A DNA stretch of 64,000 bases from Bradyrhizobium sp. WBAH42 (GTDB lineage: Bacteria; Pseudomonadota; Alphaproteobacteria; Rhizobiales; Xanthobacteraceae): the NCBI RefSeq assembly GCF_024585265.1, contig NZ_CP036533.1, positions 3,853,001 through 3,917,000 on the forward strand. Reading direction: 5' to 3'. The notes beneath the pieces were generated by a model. That model did not search any database. It worked only from the letters and a program-made list of their open reading frames with translations, and was not told the DNA's origin. The translations under genes and the position numbers were made by a program. Shown here one piece after another: positions 8,035 through 17,275 of the stretch. How positions within the stretch are numbered: position 1 is the first letter of the stretch; every line of letters starts with the position of its first letter.

Positions 8035-9288
8035 CTATGCGCCGAACATGCCGTATGGCGCGGTGAGCGAACTGTAGGTCGGACTCTTGATGATATTGTG
8101 CAGGTTCCTGCGGCGAGCCCCCATATTGCCGCCATCGTAGAGCGGGAAGCACATCGCATCATTCATCAATTCCGCCAGCGGGTGCATGTCGGTGTAGCTG
8201 TCGACACCGACCAGCCGCATGGCGTCATAGACGACATCGACGCAGGTTTCCGAGCAGAACACCTTCGTCATCACGGCAAGTTCGTGCTCCCTGCCTTTGG
8301 ACAGGTCGAATTGCTGGCAGGCCTTCCAGGTCAGGTACCGGCAGGCCTCGATCTTCATCTTCATGTCGGCCAGCATGTAGCCCACTGTGGAATATTCGAT
8401 GATCGGATGCGGCCCGGAGCGGGCATCCTTCCGCGCGAACGCGACCGCATGGTCGAACGCGGCGCGCATGACCCCGACGCAGGCGGCTCCGATCAGCGCC
8501 GCAGTCCACGCAAAATTGGTCGAGACGATCTCGATCCCGTCTCCCGGCTTGCCGATGATATTGCCGGCGGGAACGCGGACATTCTCGAACTTCATTCGCG
8601 GCGAGATCGTAGCCCGATGCCCGGCCGTATCCAGAATCCCCGTCACCTTGACGCCCGGCGTGCTGCCCGGAACCATGATCACGGCCAGGGAGTCCTGTGC
8701 GCCCTTGCTCGGATCGGTCCGGCAGACCACTGCGAAGAGATGGCAATTCTTGCCATCCCAGCCGGTGCCGTTGGTGGTGTAGTGCTTTTCACCGTTGATC
8801 ACCCACTCGTCGCCTTCGCGGATGGCGAAGGTCTTCACGCCGAAGCGCGGATCCGGGGCATCGAAATTCGCGCCACCCGTCACCTCGGTGAAGGCGAGTG
8901 CGCCGAGCAGGGATCCGTCCTGGATGAAATCGGGAAGCAGGCGCTGCTTCTGCTCCTCGGTCCCGAACATGATGACGGGCTTGACGCAAAGGCCGGTTCC
9001 GAGCATCGCACTGGGAACGTTGACGTCGACAACGCACAACTCTTCCGCCGCAAGCGCGAAATCGAGCGTCGAAACGTCGGTGCCGCCGACCTCCTTGGGA
9101 AACAATCCCTTCACGAAACCGGCGTCGACGCCCATCTTGTGGAACGGCCTGATCGCATAGAAGCGGTCATCCGGCTTGGCGTAGTTGCGAATGGTCGCTC
9201 GGACGTCCTTGAGAGCTGTTTGCGCGAAGGCACGCGCGCCGTCACGAAGCGCGATCTGATCTTCGCTGAGCCTGAAGTCGATTGCCAT
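8035..9288 (-). CDS. Acyl-CoA dehydrogenase family protein
   Basis: A 417-aa flavin-dependent acyl-CoA dehydrogenase. Family signs are the N-terminal helical LSEDQIALRDGARAFAQ, the FAD/substrate signature GALAFTEVTGGANFD (about residues 130-144), the YTTNG loop and the C-terminal helical domain with MRLVGVDSYTDMHPLAELMNDA. The ATG at 9288 follows GGAGAG; upstream in-frame codons lack a ribosome site. It lies directly downstream of an AraC regulator on the same strand (133 bp). The catalytic base was not identified with certainty, and chain length preference is unknown. Confidence 0.85.
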   Translation of the reverse strand: MAIDFRLSEDQIALRDGARAFAQTALKDVRATIRNYAKPDDRFYAIRPFHKMGVDAGFVKGLFPKEVGGTDVSTLDFALAAEELCVVDVNVPSAMLGTGLCVKPVIMFGTEEQKQRLLPDFIQDGSLLGALAFTEVTGGANFDAPDPRFGVKTFAIREGDEWVINGEKHYTTNGTGWDGKNCHLFAVVCRTDPSKGAQDSLAVIMVPGSTPGVKVTGILDTAGHRATISPRMKFENVRVPAGNIIGKPGDGIEIVSTNFAWTAALIGAACVGVMRAAFDHAVAFARKDARSGPHPIIEYSTVGYMLADMKMKIEACRYLTWKACQQFDLSKGREHELAVMTKVFCSETCVDVVYDAMRLVGVDSYTDMHPLAELMNDAMCFPLYDGGNMGARRRNLHNIIKSPTYSSLTAPYGMFGA

Positions 9289-9421
9289 GGCGATCTCTCC
9301 CCGCGAGAAATGAATGCGCGCCGAAGCTAACGCCACGGCGGCGTTCGATCTTGGCTGGGAGTGACGAAAGAGTTGACCTGGAGTGCACTTCTCGCGGGAT
9401 CGCGCGGGACGTCGCCGGAAT

Positions 9422-10378
9422 CTATTCCTGCCGTTGCCTCAGTCGATATGCGCGCGGCGAAGCTCCGAAGCGCTGGCGGAAACTTCGGTTGAAATGGGAG
9501 ATGTCGTTGAAACCCCAGCGGAATGCGACATCGGAGATCCGCGATTGCGCTGAAATATCGAGATCGCCTGCGCAACGGAGCAGTCGGCGCTCCAGCACGA
9601 CTTGGCCGAACGATCTGCCCTTTTCCTCGAAGATCCGATGAAGATAACGAACGGAAATCCCGAAATGCGCGGCAACGGACGATGCCGATAGCCCGGCATC
9701 GGCCAAATTCGTTTCGACGAACTTCACGATGGCCGCGTAGAGGGCGCGTTGCGCGGATTGGCGCTGCCCAATCCGCGTCGCCTCGGTGGCACCGAGGGAC
9801 AGTGCAGCCAGGTTGACCACATCGGCCGCGAGCGGCTCGATGGCCTCCGATGGCAGCTCGGCCACGCGCATTGCGATCGATTTCAGGAATCCGATCGTGA
9901 TCTCGCCCAGTGCCTGATCACCTGACACGCATATACCGGTCGAACAGTCGGGCGTCTGCAGCAACGGCCGCAACATGTGGCGCGGGATACGAAATGAGAA
10001 TACGTTCCAGTCGTCCATGAAGTCGAGGAAGTAGGGCCGCGTCGAATCCACGATCGCAAACTGGTTCGGGCCGACGATCGTTTCCCGGCCTTCGGTCTCG
10101 TAACGGCATCGGCCGCTCAATTGAAGATTGAGGAAATAGACCTCTTGCGGCGACCTGCGGATTTCCGCCTCGTCACGGATGACGTGGTGCGCTTTGGACT
10201 GGACCGTCGTCACGTTGATGGTTGACAGCGGATGCGCGGTGACGCGACTGGGAAAGCGGCCTCTGTTATGGTCTCGAGGCCGCTCCGGTCTCAGCGTCAC
10301 GAAGGCTTCGCAGAGGACCTCGCGCCAATAGACGAACTGTTCGTGGTCGGGCAACTCTTCGGTGTTCCAGACTTTCAT
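9422..10378 (-). CDS. AraC-family transcriptional regulator
   Basis: 318 aa. The N-terminal 200 residues fit the AraC-binding-like sensor domain (EEVYFLNLQLSGRCRYE-like segment, then VGPNQFAIVDSTRPYFLDF). The C-terminal 100 residues hold two helix-turn-helix units: SASSVAAHFGISVRYLHRIFEE and ISDVAFRWGFNDISHFNRSF. It ends with the usual FGASPRAYR. The ATG at 10378 follows GAGAGAGG. It stands immediately upstream of the acyl-CoA dehydrogenase gene, so it probably controls that gene. The effector is unknown. Confidence 0.88.
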   Translation of the reverse strand: MKVWNTEELPDHEQFVYWREVLCEAFVTLRPERPRDHNRGRFPSRVTAHPLSTINVTTVQSKAHHVIRDEAEIRRSPQEVYFLNLQLSGRCRYETEGRETIVGPNQFAIVDSTRPYFLDFMDDWNVFSFRIPRHMLRPLLQTPDCSTGICVSGDQALGEITIGFLKSIAMRVAELPSEAIEPLAADVVNLAALSLGATEATRIGQRQSAQRALYAAIVKFVETNLADAGLSASSVAAHFGISVRYLHRIFEEKGRSFGQVVLERRLLRCAGDLDISAQSRISDVAFRWGFNDISHFNRSFRQRFGASPRAYRLRQRQE

Positions 10379-10534
10379 CGACCACCTCTCTCGGCGCGAT
10401 GGTTCATCGACAAGCAAAGCCAGTGCCATTCCAGTGGGGTTGCGGCCGCTTCGTTACTTCTGATCGCCAACGGCTCATCCGAACCATGACGCGGTCGAAG
10501 CTGGCGGGTCGCTCAAGTGTAGTCCGAGCGGCCG

Positions 10535-10680
10535 TTATGCCGGAGCCGGCAGCAGCCCCGGACGCTTCACCAGCGTAAAGGCCGCAGCGGCCAACGGGCA
10601 GAGGACCCCGACGAGAAGAAACGCGGGCACGAGGCTAGGCCCGGGCCAATCCCCGCTCAAGAGCAAATCGACGGCAGAAC
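10535..10680 (-). pseudogene. C-terminal remnant of an MFS transporter
   Basis: On the minus strand the bases up to a TAA at 10535-10537 read ...SLVPAFLLVGVLCPLAAAAF followed by TLVKRPGLLPAPA. This is a last transmembrane helix plus the basic tail typical of major facilitator proteins. Upstream of about 10680 the similarity to a membrane protein fades and no start is seen, so only the 3' end of a former gene seems to remain. Confidence 0.45.
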
Positions 10681-10901
10681 AGCGAGCGCTCCCCGTTCAA
10701 CGCTACCGCTTCAACTTCCCGGAGAATCGGCGAAGAGTTCGCGCCCCGTTCGCCTCCACTGGATCAACTCCAGTGGGTTTGACTTACGCTGTCGGCCGAT
10801 GGCAGCGGCCTCACGTCCACGTCAGCGAACTTCAGGAGGCCGCGCGGAAGCAATCGACCCGTCCGGGGAACAGACCACGATCAGCTGGATCAGGCTCCCG
10901 A

Positions 10902-11042
10902 TGCTCGGCCGATCTCGCCGCGGCCGTTCCGCGCATCTGCACCGATGTGCCGGCAGGCTTCGACAGGGCGGCCTTTCACCGCGACTTCAATGCGGCCGTG
11001 GTGCAGTTCTTTCGCGGGCAGCTCGTCAGCGGAGATCGCTGA
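10902..11042 (+). pseudogene. Fragment of a second alpha/beta hydrolase gene (copy 2 of 7727-7867)
   Basis: Reads CSADLAAAVPRICTDVPAGF, then a diverged end (DRAAFHRDFNAAVVQFFRG) and a TGA at the same relative place as in the gene at 6893-7867. The catalytic domain is missing, so this is a 3' fragment, not a working gene. The changes towards the end are mostly conservative, which suggests it was once a functional paralogue rather than a very recent copy. Confidence 0.75.
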
Positions 11043-11063
11043 GCACCCGGTCCAGGTGTTCCG

Positions 11064-11267
11064 TCATGTCGGAGCTCTCAGGCCAGGAGAGTTCAGCCAT
11101 GCCTCGATCTCGATGGCCGTCTCGTCCTGCCGTACCCTTCGTAGCAGCCTTTCGCGATGCTGACCGGGAGGAAGCAAGTGGGCTTCATCTCGCGAGCGTC
11201 TGGCGTCGTCTGTCAGACGTTGCTTGAGACTTTCGGTTCGCTTGATGTCGTTTTGACGCCGTCCCAT
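11064..11267 (-). CDS. Small conserved hypothetical protein, 67 aa
   Basis: A highly charged protein starting MGRRQNDIKRTESLKQRLTD and ending EAWLNSPGLRAPT. The segment LLPPGQHRERLLRRVRQDETA followed by a short helix and SPGL matches a small family I recall from several Bradyrhizobium genomes (memory, not a search). The ATG at 11267 has GGAG seven bases upstream. No membrane segment or signal peptide is seen. Function unknown. Confidence 0.6.
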   Translation of the reverse strand: MGRRQNDIKRTESLKQRLTDDARRSRDEAHLLPPGQHRERLLRRVRQDETAIEIEAWLNSPGLRAPT

Positions 11268-11707
11268 GGCGCTGCTCCATGCTGGAGGAGGCGGGAGCGC
11301 TATGCGTTCTCATCACCGGTAGATGCCACGAGCCGGGCGGTGATGACGAAGTCTACCACAGATCGCGAGAGGATCGATCATTTAGACTTGTCATCTGCCT
11401 GGAACTCCGGAGGAGATCATCGCCGTGTCGAAGTGACGCGCGCGCTTTGTGACGATCTCGTCTGGCACTTGCGCCAGAGATCAGGAGGCGAATCCTCAAA
11501 CGCGAAAACGTTCCACCGCAGGCGGGCGCAATTATATACGGCTCGAGCCTTGTAAGTGCTCGCGATGAGGTATACCTTCAACCTATTCGTTCAGCCGCTG
11601 TGCTTGTTGAATGCGCCTGCGGGCTCCTTTTCCAGAGACATCGACGAATTGAATCGATCTGCGTGAACGTCACGCGGAATGCGCGCCTATGCGCTTTGGA
11701 GAAGAGA
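11268..11707. other. Gene-free stretch and leader of the cold-shock gene
   Basis: No supported coding frame is seen. The last ~50 bases form the likely leader of the cold-shock gene and contain the palindrome GCGTGA-ACG-TCACGC (11661-11675). Confidence 0.45.
11661..11675 (+). promoter_or_regulatory. Palindrome in the cold-shock gene leader
   Basis: GCGTGA and TCACGC flank ACG, 32 bp before the csp start codon. It could be an operator or a leader hairpin; cold-shock mRNAs are often regulated through their 5' leader, so the second reading is plausible. Confidence 0.35.
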
Positions 11708-11917
11708 ATGACGACAGGTACTGTGAAGTGGTTCAACGGCCAGAAGGGCTTTGGATTCATTCAACCCGACGACGGCGGCAATGACGTGTTCGTTCACATC
11801 AGCGCGGTCGAGCGGGCTGGTCTTGCGGGTCTCGCCGAGGGCCAGAAGGTCAACTTCGAGACCAAGACCGATAAAATGCGGGGCAAGGTCAGCGCAGAGA
11901 ATCTCTCGCTGGCTTGA
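11708..11917 (+). CDS. cspA: Cold-shock protein (CspA family)
   Basis: 69-aa OB-fold nucleic-acid-binding protein. RNP-1 (KGFGFIQ) and RNP-2 (VFVHIS) are intact after the usual opening [11 protein letters not shown]. The ATG at 11708 follows GGAGAAGAG. The Csp length and sequence begin at this ATG, although the frame is open upstream. Expected to act as an RNA chaperone or antiterminator; single gene followed by two hairpins. Confidence 0.95.
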   Translation: MTTGTVKWFNGQKGFGFIQPDDGGNDVFVHISAVERAGLAGLAEGQKVNFETKTDKMRGKVSAENLSLA

Positions 11918-11927
11918 GCTCTGTACG

Positions 11928-11990
11928 GCCGTTTCACGGATGTACTGAAACGGCTATGTGACCCGCTCGATCGTAAGGGATTGAGCGGGT
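11928..11990 (+). terminator. Tandem hairpins after the cold-shock gene
   Basis: First hairpin: GCCGTTTCA (11928-11936) with TGAAACGGC (11946-11954). Second: ACCCGCTC (11961-11968) with GAGCGGGT (11983-11990), followed by TCTATCC. There is no long T run, so termination is probable rather than certain. Confidence 0.5.
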
Positions 11991-12030
11991 TCTATCCGTT
12001 GCCGAGTAGGCGAAAGACGAGCGCGACGCG

Positions 12031-12291
12031 ATGAGCGCCAGGAAATCGGCCGAACCGTCTCCCGAATCCATCGCGCGATCCGAGCGTCAACGCTTGGCCG
12101 CCGAAGAGGGCGCGCGGGCGATCGCCGATGTCGAAAGGCGCGCTGTCGATATCCGCAGCAACATGGCGCGGCTGCGCGAGCTGCGTGAGGCCAAGGAAGC
12201 AGCCGAGCAAGCAGCCAAGCAAGCAGCCGATGCCAGTTTTCGCGCATCGGCGCCTGCACCGAAGAAGCGCACGAGGAAATTGCCGAGATAG
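12031..12291 (+). CDS. Small charged hypothetical protein, 86 aa
   Basis: Starts MSARKSAEPSPESIARSERQ. A long central helix rich in Arg, Glu and Ala (RRAVDIRSNMARLRELREAK) leads into an Ala/Gln repeat (EQAAKQAAD) and a basic tail (PKKRTRKLPR). Coiled-coil character is likely. No domain is recognised. The ribosome site is weak. Small charged proteins like this are common in rhizobia; function unknown. Confidence 0.55.
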   Translation: MSARKSAEPSPESIARSERQRLAAEEGARAIADVERRAVDIRSNMARLRELREAKEAAEQAAKQAADASFRASAPAPKKRTRKLPR

Positions 12292-12346
12292 CCGAATTCG
12301 ACAGTGCAGACGATGGATCTGAAAGGGGCCGTTCACATGCGAATGA

Positions 12347-12571
12347 GTGCAAGTCGTGCCTAGGATCAAACCGGACGGCGGCGGCACAATCACCTTCTTT
12401 CTTGCGCTCGGCGCGGGCCGACAGCTGTGCCGTCTTGCGACGACCTTCCAGACGCAGAAGCAGGCCTTCAGCTACCTTCAGAAATATCGGACGGAGTTCG
12501 AGCGCATCGCGCGGGCGCGGCTGGCTTCCGGGGAGCTCGAGGACGGGGTCATCGTGCTCTCGATGCTCTGA
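12347..12571 (+). CDS. Small conserved-looking hypothetical protein, 74 aa
   Basis: Starts at GTG 12347 (or GTG 12356, giving PRIKPDGGGTITFFLALGAG at the N-terminus). The rest reads LCRLATTFQTQKQAFSYLQKY...RLASGELEDGVIVLSML, a compact alpha-beta layout with a clean end. The sequence has the amino-acid balance of a real gene and I recall near-identical proteins in Bradyrhizobium (memory only). Function unknown. Confidence 0.55.
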   Translation: MQVVPRIKPDGGGTITFFLALGAGRQLCRLATTFQTQKQAFSYLQKYRTEFERIARARLASGELEDGVIVLSML

Positions 12572-12651
12572 AGCTTACCAAGGTCGGTCTCTCTTCGTCC
12601 ACAGAGATTGCCTGGCCGTGTCGAAGTAATAACGCGGGCACCGGCAATCCC

Positions 12652-12834
12652 TTATCTGCGACGATTTCCCTGCTCGGCCTCTCGCGCCAGCCGTTCCGCT
12701 TTCAGGCGTTCGCGATTTTCGTGATGGGATTGTTGCGCCTTTGCATAGTCGGTCATCGGCTTCTTGGTCTCGACCGGCTTGAATGCCTTGTTGGCCTCCC
12801 GCAGAGCCCGGGACGCGGGATGATCTCTCGTCAT
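12652..12834 (-). CDS. Small charged hypothetical protein, 60 aa
   Basis: Starts MTRDHPASRALREANKAFKP and ends RLAREAEQGNRRR. The ATG at 12834 has GAGG five bases upstream. Nearly all helical and basic, without cysteines or membrane segments. The longer open frame upstream has no ribosome site. Function unknown. Confidence 0.5.
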   Translation of the reverse strand: MTRDHPASRALREANKAFKPVETKKPMTDYAKAQQSHHENRERLKAERLAREAEQGNRRR

Positions 12835-13205
12835 GTCGACCTCGATGTCGGCGTAGGGGAACGCGGCTCGAAACACGCCCGAGCCGGCGTGTCCGGCTCG
12901 CGAGCCGGTAGCGTTAGACTTGTCGTCGGATGGCCGGCTGCGCTCCGAGCGTGCTCCGGTGCAGGAGACAACGAGGCGCAACCCGGTCGGTTCCAATTAG
13001 GCGGCTTCAATTCGGCATTGATGCTTGCTCGGCTCGCACTGACTCGCCTGGCGACCATGGCATAATACCCCTGTTTTGCCCGACGGGTCAGGATTTTTTT
13101 CGTCGAATCAGAAATCCCGTTGCGTGCCAATGGGATGGCTACTGTGCATGGGGTTGTTTTCCGAGTTTTGATTTCGAGCCTGCGGCTGCACGCCTTCCCA
13201 AGCAA
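12835..13205. other. Gene-free stretch before the oxalate genes
   Basis: No supported gene is seen. The bases around 13078-13100 (CCCGACGGGTCAGGATTTTTTTCG) resemble a repeated intergenic string I associate with Bradyrhizobium. The frc terminator follows. Confidence 0.4.
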
Positions 13206-13233
13206 AAAGGGCCGCCCCTTCGGGCGGCCCTTT
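13206..13233 (-). terminator. Strong terminator of the oxalate operon
   Basis: AAAGGGCCGCCC and GGGCGGCCCTTT form a perfect 12-bp stem with a 4-base loop. On the minus strand it ends in TTTTT. It stands 23 bp beyond the frc stop codon, so the frc-containing transcript should end here. Confidence 0.85.
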
Positions 13234-13256
13234 CGTCTCGTGCAATGTGGGGCCGC

Positions 13257-14534
13257 TTACTCCGCGGCCTGCTTCTGCGGCGGGTCGAGCGCGCCGGACT
13301 TGTGGATCTCGGCGACCTGGTGATCCGAGAAGCCGAGCACCGAGCGCAGGATCTCGTCGGTGTGCTCGCCGAGCAGCGGCGAGCGGGTCACGTCCGCCGG
13401 CGAGTCCGACAGCTTGATCGGGTTGCCGACCGAGACGTACTTGCCGCGGGTGGGGTGATCGACCTCGACCACGGTGCCGGTGGCGCGCAGCGACTGGTCT
13501 TCGGCGATCTCCTTCATCGACAGGATCGGGCCGCAGGGGATGTCGTCCTTGTTGAGGATCTCCATCGCCTCGAATTTTGTCTTCGTCATCGTCCATTGTT
13601 CGATGCGGGCGAAGATCTCGTTGAGGCGCGGCAGGCGGGCGGCCGGCTTGGCGTAATTCGGATCGGTCTTCCAGGTGGGCTCGCCGATCACGTCGCAGAT
13701 CTTCTCCCAGACCGGGGCCTGGGTGATGAAATAGATGTAGGCGTTGGGATCGGTCTCCCAGCCCTTGCACTTCAGGATGCGGCCGGGCTGGCCGCCGCCG
13801 GAATCGTTGCCGGCGCGCGGCACGGCATCGCCGAACGGCACGCCTTCGCCGAACTGGCTGTATTCCTTGAGCGGGCCGTGGGCGAGGCGCTGCTGGTCGC
13901 GCAGCTTGACGCGGCAGAGGTTGAGCACGCCGTCCTGCATCGCGGCGGTGACGCGCTGGCCCTTGCCGCTGTGGGTGCGCTGATAGAGCGCCGTGACGAT
14001 GCCGAGCGCGAGGTGCAGGCCGGTGCCGGAATCGCCGATCTGCGCGCCGGTCACGAGCGGCAGGCCGTCGCGGAAGCCGGTGGTGGAGGCGGCGCCGCCG
14101 GTGCACTGGGCGACGTTCTCATAGACCTTGCAGTCTTCGTACGGTCCGGGGCCAAACCCCTTGATCGAGGCGACGATCATCTTCGGGTTGATCGCCTGGA
14201 TCTTCTCCCAGGGGAAGCCCATGCGGTCGAGCACGCCGGGGCCGAAATTCTCCACCAGCACGTCGCACTTCTTGATCAGCTCGGTGAGGACCTCCTTGCC
14301 CTTGGGGTTCTTGGTGTCGAGCGTAATCGAGCGCTTGTTGTGGTTGAGCATGGTGAAATACAGGCTGTCCACGTTCGGGATGTCCTGCAGCTGGCCGCGG
14401 GTGATGTCACCCACGCCGGGGCGTTCAACCTTGATCACGTCGGCGCCGAACCAGGCCAGCAACTGCGTGCAGGTCGGTCCGGACTGGACGTGGGTGAAGT
14501 CGAGAATGCGAACGCCCTCGAGCGCTTTCGTCAT
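13257..14534 (-). CDS. frc: Formyl-CoA:oxalate CoA-transferase
   Basis: 425-aa class III (CaiB/BaiF) CoA-transferase that moves CoA from formyl-CoA to oxalate. The N-terminus ([21 protein letters not shown]) and the following [21 protein letters not shown] closely match the Oxalobacter formigenes Frc type (428 aa). The catalytic aspartate is Asp168 in [14 protein letters not shown]. Two adjacent ATGs (14537, 14534) are possible; GGAG stands at the better distance for the second. It lies 63 bp after oxc in the same direction, so the two act as a pair, and it is followed by a strong terminator. Confidence 0.93.
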   Translation of the reverse strand: MTKALEGVRILDFTHVQSGPTCTQLLAWFGADVIKVERPGVGDITRGQLQDIPNVDSLYFTMLNHNKRSITLDTKNPKGKEVLTELIKKCDVLVENFGPGVLDRMGFPWEKIQAINPKMIVASIKGFGPGPYEDCKVYENVAQCTGGAASTTGFRDGLPLVTGAQIGDSGTGLHLALGIVTALYQRTHSGKGQRVTAAMQDGVLNLCRVKLRDQQRLAHGPLKEYSQFGEGVPFGDAVPRAGNDSGGGQPGRILKCKGWETDPNAYIYFITQAPVWEKICDVIGEPTWKTDPNYAKPAARLPRLNEIFARIEQWTMTKTKFEAMEILNKDDIPCGPILSMKEIAEDQSLRATGTVVEVDHPTRGKYVSVGNPIKLSDSPADVTRSPLLGEHTDEILRSVLGFSDHQVAEIHKSGALDPPQKQAAE

Positions 14535-14597
14535 CATATTGCTCCGTACTCTGTCTGCCCCTGCTAACCACAGGGAATAAGGGTTGAAGGGGTGGAC

Positions 14598-16331
14598 TTA
14601 CTTTTTCTTCTGCAGGACGCTCTGCGGATTGAGGTTGCCGATGCGGCCACTCTCCGAGCCTGCGGCCGGATCGATCACCGCGTTGATGAGCGTCGGCTTG
14701 CCGGACTTCATGGCGTCGTTGACGGCACGCTTCAGCTCGTCCGGCGAAGTCGCGTTCACCCCGACGCCGCCGAAGGCTTCCATCATCTTGTCGTAGCGCG
14801 CGCCCTTGACGAACACGGTCGTCGCCGGATCGTCGTTGGCGCCGTTGACGTCGGTGCCGCGATAGATGCCGTCATTGTTGAAGATGACGACGCAGATCGG
14901 AAGGTTGTAGCGGCAGATGGTCTCGACCTCCATGCCGGAGAAGCCGAACGCCGAATCGCCCTCCACAGCGAGCACGGGATGGCCGGTCTCGAGCGCAGCC
15001 GCGATCGACTGGCCCATGCCGATGCCCATCACGCCCCAGGTGCCGACGTCGAGACGCTTGCGGGGCTTGTACATGTCGATGACGCCGCGGGCGAGGTCGA
15101 GCGTGTTGGCGCCTTCGTTGACGAGGATCGCCTCGGGATAATCCTTGATGACGTTCTTCAAGACGCCGAGCGCGCCGTGATAGTCCATCGGCGATTTGTT
15201 GTTCATGAGCTTCGGCGCCATCTTGGCGACGTTCTCTTCGCGCTTGGTCGAGACGGCCTTGGTCCATTCGGTGGGCGGCGCGGTCCAGCCGGAGCCCATC
15301 GCCTGGTTGAAGGCGGAGACCACCGAGCCGATGTCGCCGACGACGGGCGCGACGATCTCGACGTTGGAATCCATCTCCTTCGGCTCGATGTCGACCTGGA
15401 TAAACTTCTTCGGCGTTTCGCCCCAGCTCTTGCCCTTGCCGTGCGACAGCAGCCAGTTCAGCCGCGCGCCGATCAGCATGACGACGTCGGATTCCTTCAG
15501 CACGGTCGAGCGGGCGGCGCCGGCGCATTGCGGATGGGTGTCGGGCAGCAGGCCCTTGGCCATGCTCATGGGCAGGAACGGCACGCCGCTCTTCTCGACG
15601 AAGCTCTTGATCTCCTCGTCGGCCTGCGCGTAGGCCGCGCCCTTGCCGAGGATGATGAGCGGACGCTTGGCGCCCTTGAGCACGTCGAGCGCGCGCTTGA
15701 CCGAAGCGGGCGAGGGGATCTGCGCCGGCGCCGCGTCGATCACCTTGACCAGCGACTTCTGGCCGGCCTCGGCGTTCATCACCTGGCCGAACAGCTTTGC
15801 CGGCAGGTCGAGATAGACGCCGCCCGGACGGCCCGAGACCGCCGCGCGGATGGCGCGGGCGAAGCCGATGCCGATGTCCTGGGCGTGCAGCACGCGATAG
15901 GCCGCCTTGCACAGCGGCTTGGCGATCGCGAGCTGGTCCATCTCCTCGTAATCGCCCTGCTGGAGGTCGACGATCTCGCGCTCGGAAGAGCCCGAGACCA
16001 GGATCATCGGATAGCAATTGGTGGTGGCGTGGGCGAGGGCGGTGAGACCGTTGAGGAAGCCGGGCGCCGACACCGTGAGGCAGACGCCGGGCTTCTTGGT
16101 GAGATAGCCGGCGATGCCTGCGGCGTAGCCGGCGTTCTGCTCGTGACGGAAGGAGATCACGCGAATACCGGCGGCCTGCGCCATGCGGCCCAGATCCGTG
16201 ATCGGGATGCCCGGCACATTATAGATGGTGTTGATGCCGTTCAGCTTGAGCGCGTCGATGACGAGATGGAAGCCATCCGTCAGTTCCTGCTCGGTGCCCG
16301 GTGCTTCGGACTTGGTCGCGGTATTCAGCAT
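14598..16331 (-). CDS. oxc: Oxalyl-CoA decarboxylase
   Basis: 577-aa ThDP enzyme that converts oxalyl-CoA to formyl-CoA and CO2. It has the three ThDP-family domains. The conserved glutamate is Glu64 in [11 protein letters not shown]. The ThDP/Mg motif begins [19 protein letters not shown] and ends at the NNDGIYRG loop, which is characteristic of Oxc rather than acetolactate synthase. Length agrees with Oxalobacter Oxc (568 aa). It lies between the GntR-type regulator and frc; formyl-CoA made here is the CoA donor for Frc. Confidence 0.95.
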   Translation of the reverse strand: MLNTATKSEAPGTEQELTDGFHLVIDALKLNGINTIYNVPGIPITDLGRMAQAAGIRVISFRHEQNAGYAAGIAGYLTKKPGVCLTVSAPGFLNGLTALAHATTNCYPMILVSGSSEREIVDLQQGDYEEMDQLAIAKPLCKAAYRVLHAQDIGIGFARAIRAAVSGRPGGVYLDLPAKLFGQVMNAEAGQKSLVKVIDAAPAQIPSPASVKRALDVLKGAKRPLIILGKGAAYAQADEEIKSFVEKSGVPFLPMSMAKGLLPDTHPQCAGAARSTVLKESDVVMLIGARLNWLLSHGKGKSWGETPKKFIQVDIEPKEMDSNVEIVAPVVGDIGSVVSAFNQAMGSGWTAPPTEWTKAVSTKREENVAKMAPKLMNNKSPMDYHGALGVLKNVIKDYPEAILVNEGANTLDLARGVIDMYKPRKRLDVGTWGVMGIGMGQSIAAALETGHPVLAVEGDSAFGFSGMEVETICRYNLPICVVIFNNDGIYRGTDVNGANDDPATTVFVKGARYDKMMEAFGGVGVNATSPDELKRAVNDAMKSGKPTLINAVIDPAAGSESGRIGNLNPQSVLQKKK

Positions 16332-16406
16332 GGGCCTTGTCTCCCTGGTCTCAAGGTCGTTGGGGCGAATTGTTCGCCCTTCTGGTGAACGTTGCTAAGC
16401 GAAGAG

Positions 16407-17138
16407 TTACGTAAACAGTTCTTGGCCGTGCGCTTCGACGTAAGCGGCAAGGCCGAGGGTGTGATCGCGGGCGCGCTTCTCGGCGAGCTCGGTGTCGCGC
16501 GCCTCCAGCGCTTCGATGATGCCGAGATGCTCGGGCAGTGACGTCGCGGTGCGGTCCTTGCGTCCGATGGTCAGCTGGCGATAGCCGCGCACGTGCAAGA
16601 GCAGGTCGTTGGTGAGATCGACCAGCACTGGCGATTCCGACAGCGAGATCAGCGCCTGGTGGAACGCGATGTTGGCGCGCGAATATTCCTCGACGTGATC
16701 CTCGGGCAGGCGGTCCTTGCCGAAATCCTTGAAATAGTCGCGCAGCGCCGTGATGTCCTTCTTCCGCGCGGTGGTGGTGATGAGCCGCGCCGCCATGCTC
16801 TCCAGCGCCGCCCAGGCGCGGATCATGTCGACGATCTCACTCTTGGTCCGGCGCACCACCATGATGCCGCGGCGCGGAACCGTCTTCACGAAACCGTCCT
16901 GCTCGAGCATCGCGATGGCTTCGCGGATCGGGGTGCGACTGACGCCGAGACGTTCGGACAGCGCGCGCTCGTCGAGCATCACCGGCTCGGGCGTCGAATA
17001 GATATCCATCTTGAGGATGGCTTCCTTCAAGGCGTCATACGCCTTGTTCTTGAAGCTGCTCTCCGGGGCAATACGAACGATTGCGATGTCTGCCTCGGCC
17101 ATGTTCGGCAACGCCTTGGTTGGTTTCCGTAGTGACAC
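16407..17138 (-). CDS. GntR-family (FCD/FadR-type) regulator of the oxalate genes
   Basis: 243 aa. Winged helix near residues 30-95 (LGVSRTPIREAIAMLEQDGF), then an all-helical FCD ligand domain with metal-site histidines (for example IAFHQALISL). I chose GTG 17138 because GGAGGAG stands exactly seven bases upstream. An ATG at 17102 is possible but lacks such a site, and the longer frame to 17207 would overlap a likely operator. It is first in the minus-strand operon with oxc and frc (75 bp). Two TGGCAT-N5-ATGCCA palindromes lie between it and the divergent synthetase gene, so autoregulation is likely. The ligand may be oxalate or an oxalate-derived CoA ester (inference). Confidence 0.88.
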   Translation of the reverse strand: MSLRKPTKALPNMAEADIAIVRIAPESSFKNKAYDALKEAILKMDIYSTPEPVMLDERALSERLGVSRTPIREAIAMLEQDGFVKTVPRRGIMVVRRTKSEIVDMIRAWAALESMAARLITTTARKKDITALRDYFKDFGKDRLPEDHVEEYSRANIAFHQALISLSESPVLVDLTNDLLLHVRGYRQLTIGRKDRTATSLPEHLGIIEALEARDTELAEKRARDHTLGLAAYVEAHGQELFT

Positions 17139-17194
17139 GACGAATCTCCTCCAGTGGGAGTCGTCTTTTACAGGAATATTAACGGGAAAGTTTT

Positions 17195-17211
17195 TGGCAT
17201 ACCACATGCCA
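17195..17211. promoter_or_regulatory. Predicted FCD-regulator operator 1
   Basis: TGGCATACCACATGCCA: perfect 6-bp arms TGGCAT/ATGCCA around five bases. It lies 57 bp before the GTG of the regulator gene. Confidence 0.7.
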
Positions 17212-17275
17212 GAATGTCAAGCTGGCTATTTTTTGCGGCGTTCTGGGGCGTGCACCAGCTTGACAAGTTGGCTTC

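Larger units (their letters stand above)
10379..11063. other. Gene-poor stretch with two gene remnants
   Basis: No intact gene is seen. It contains an MFS-transporter tail on the minus strand (10535-10680) and the duplicated hydrolase tail on the plus strand (10902-11042). The remainder has no recognised feature. The pattern suggests deletion or recombination. Confidence 0.6.
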
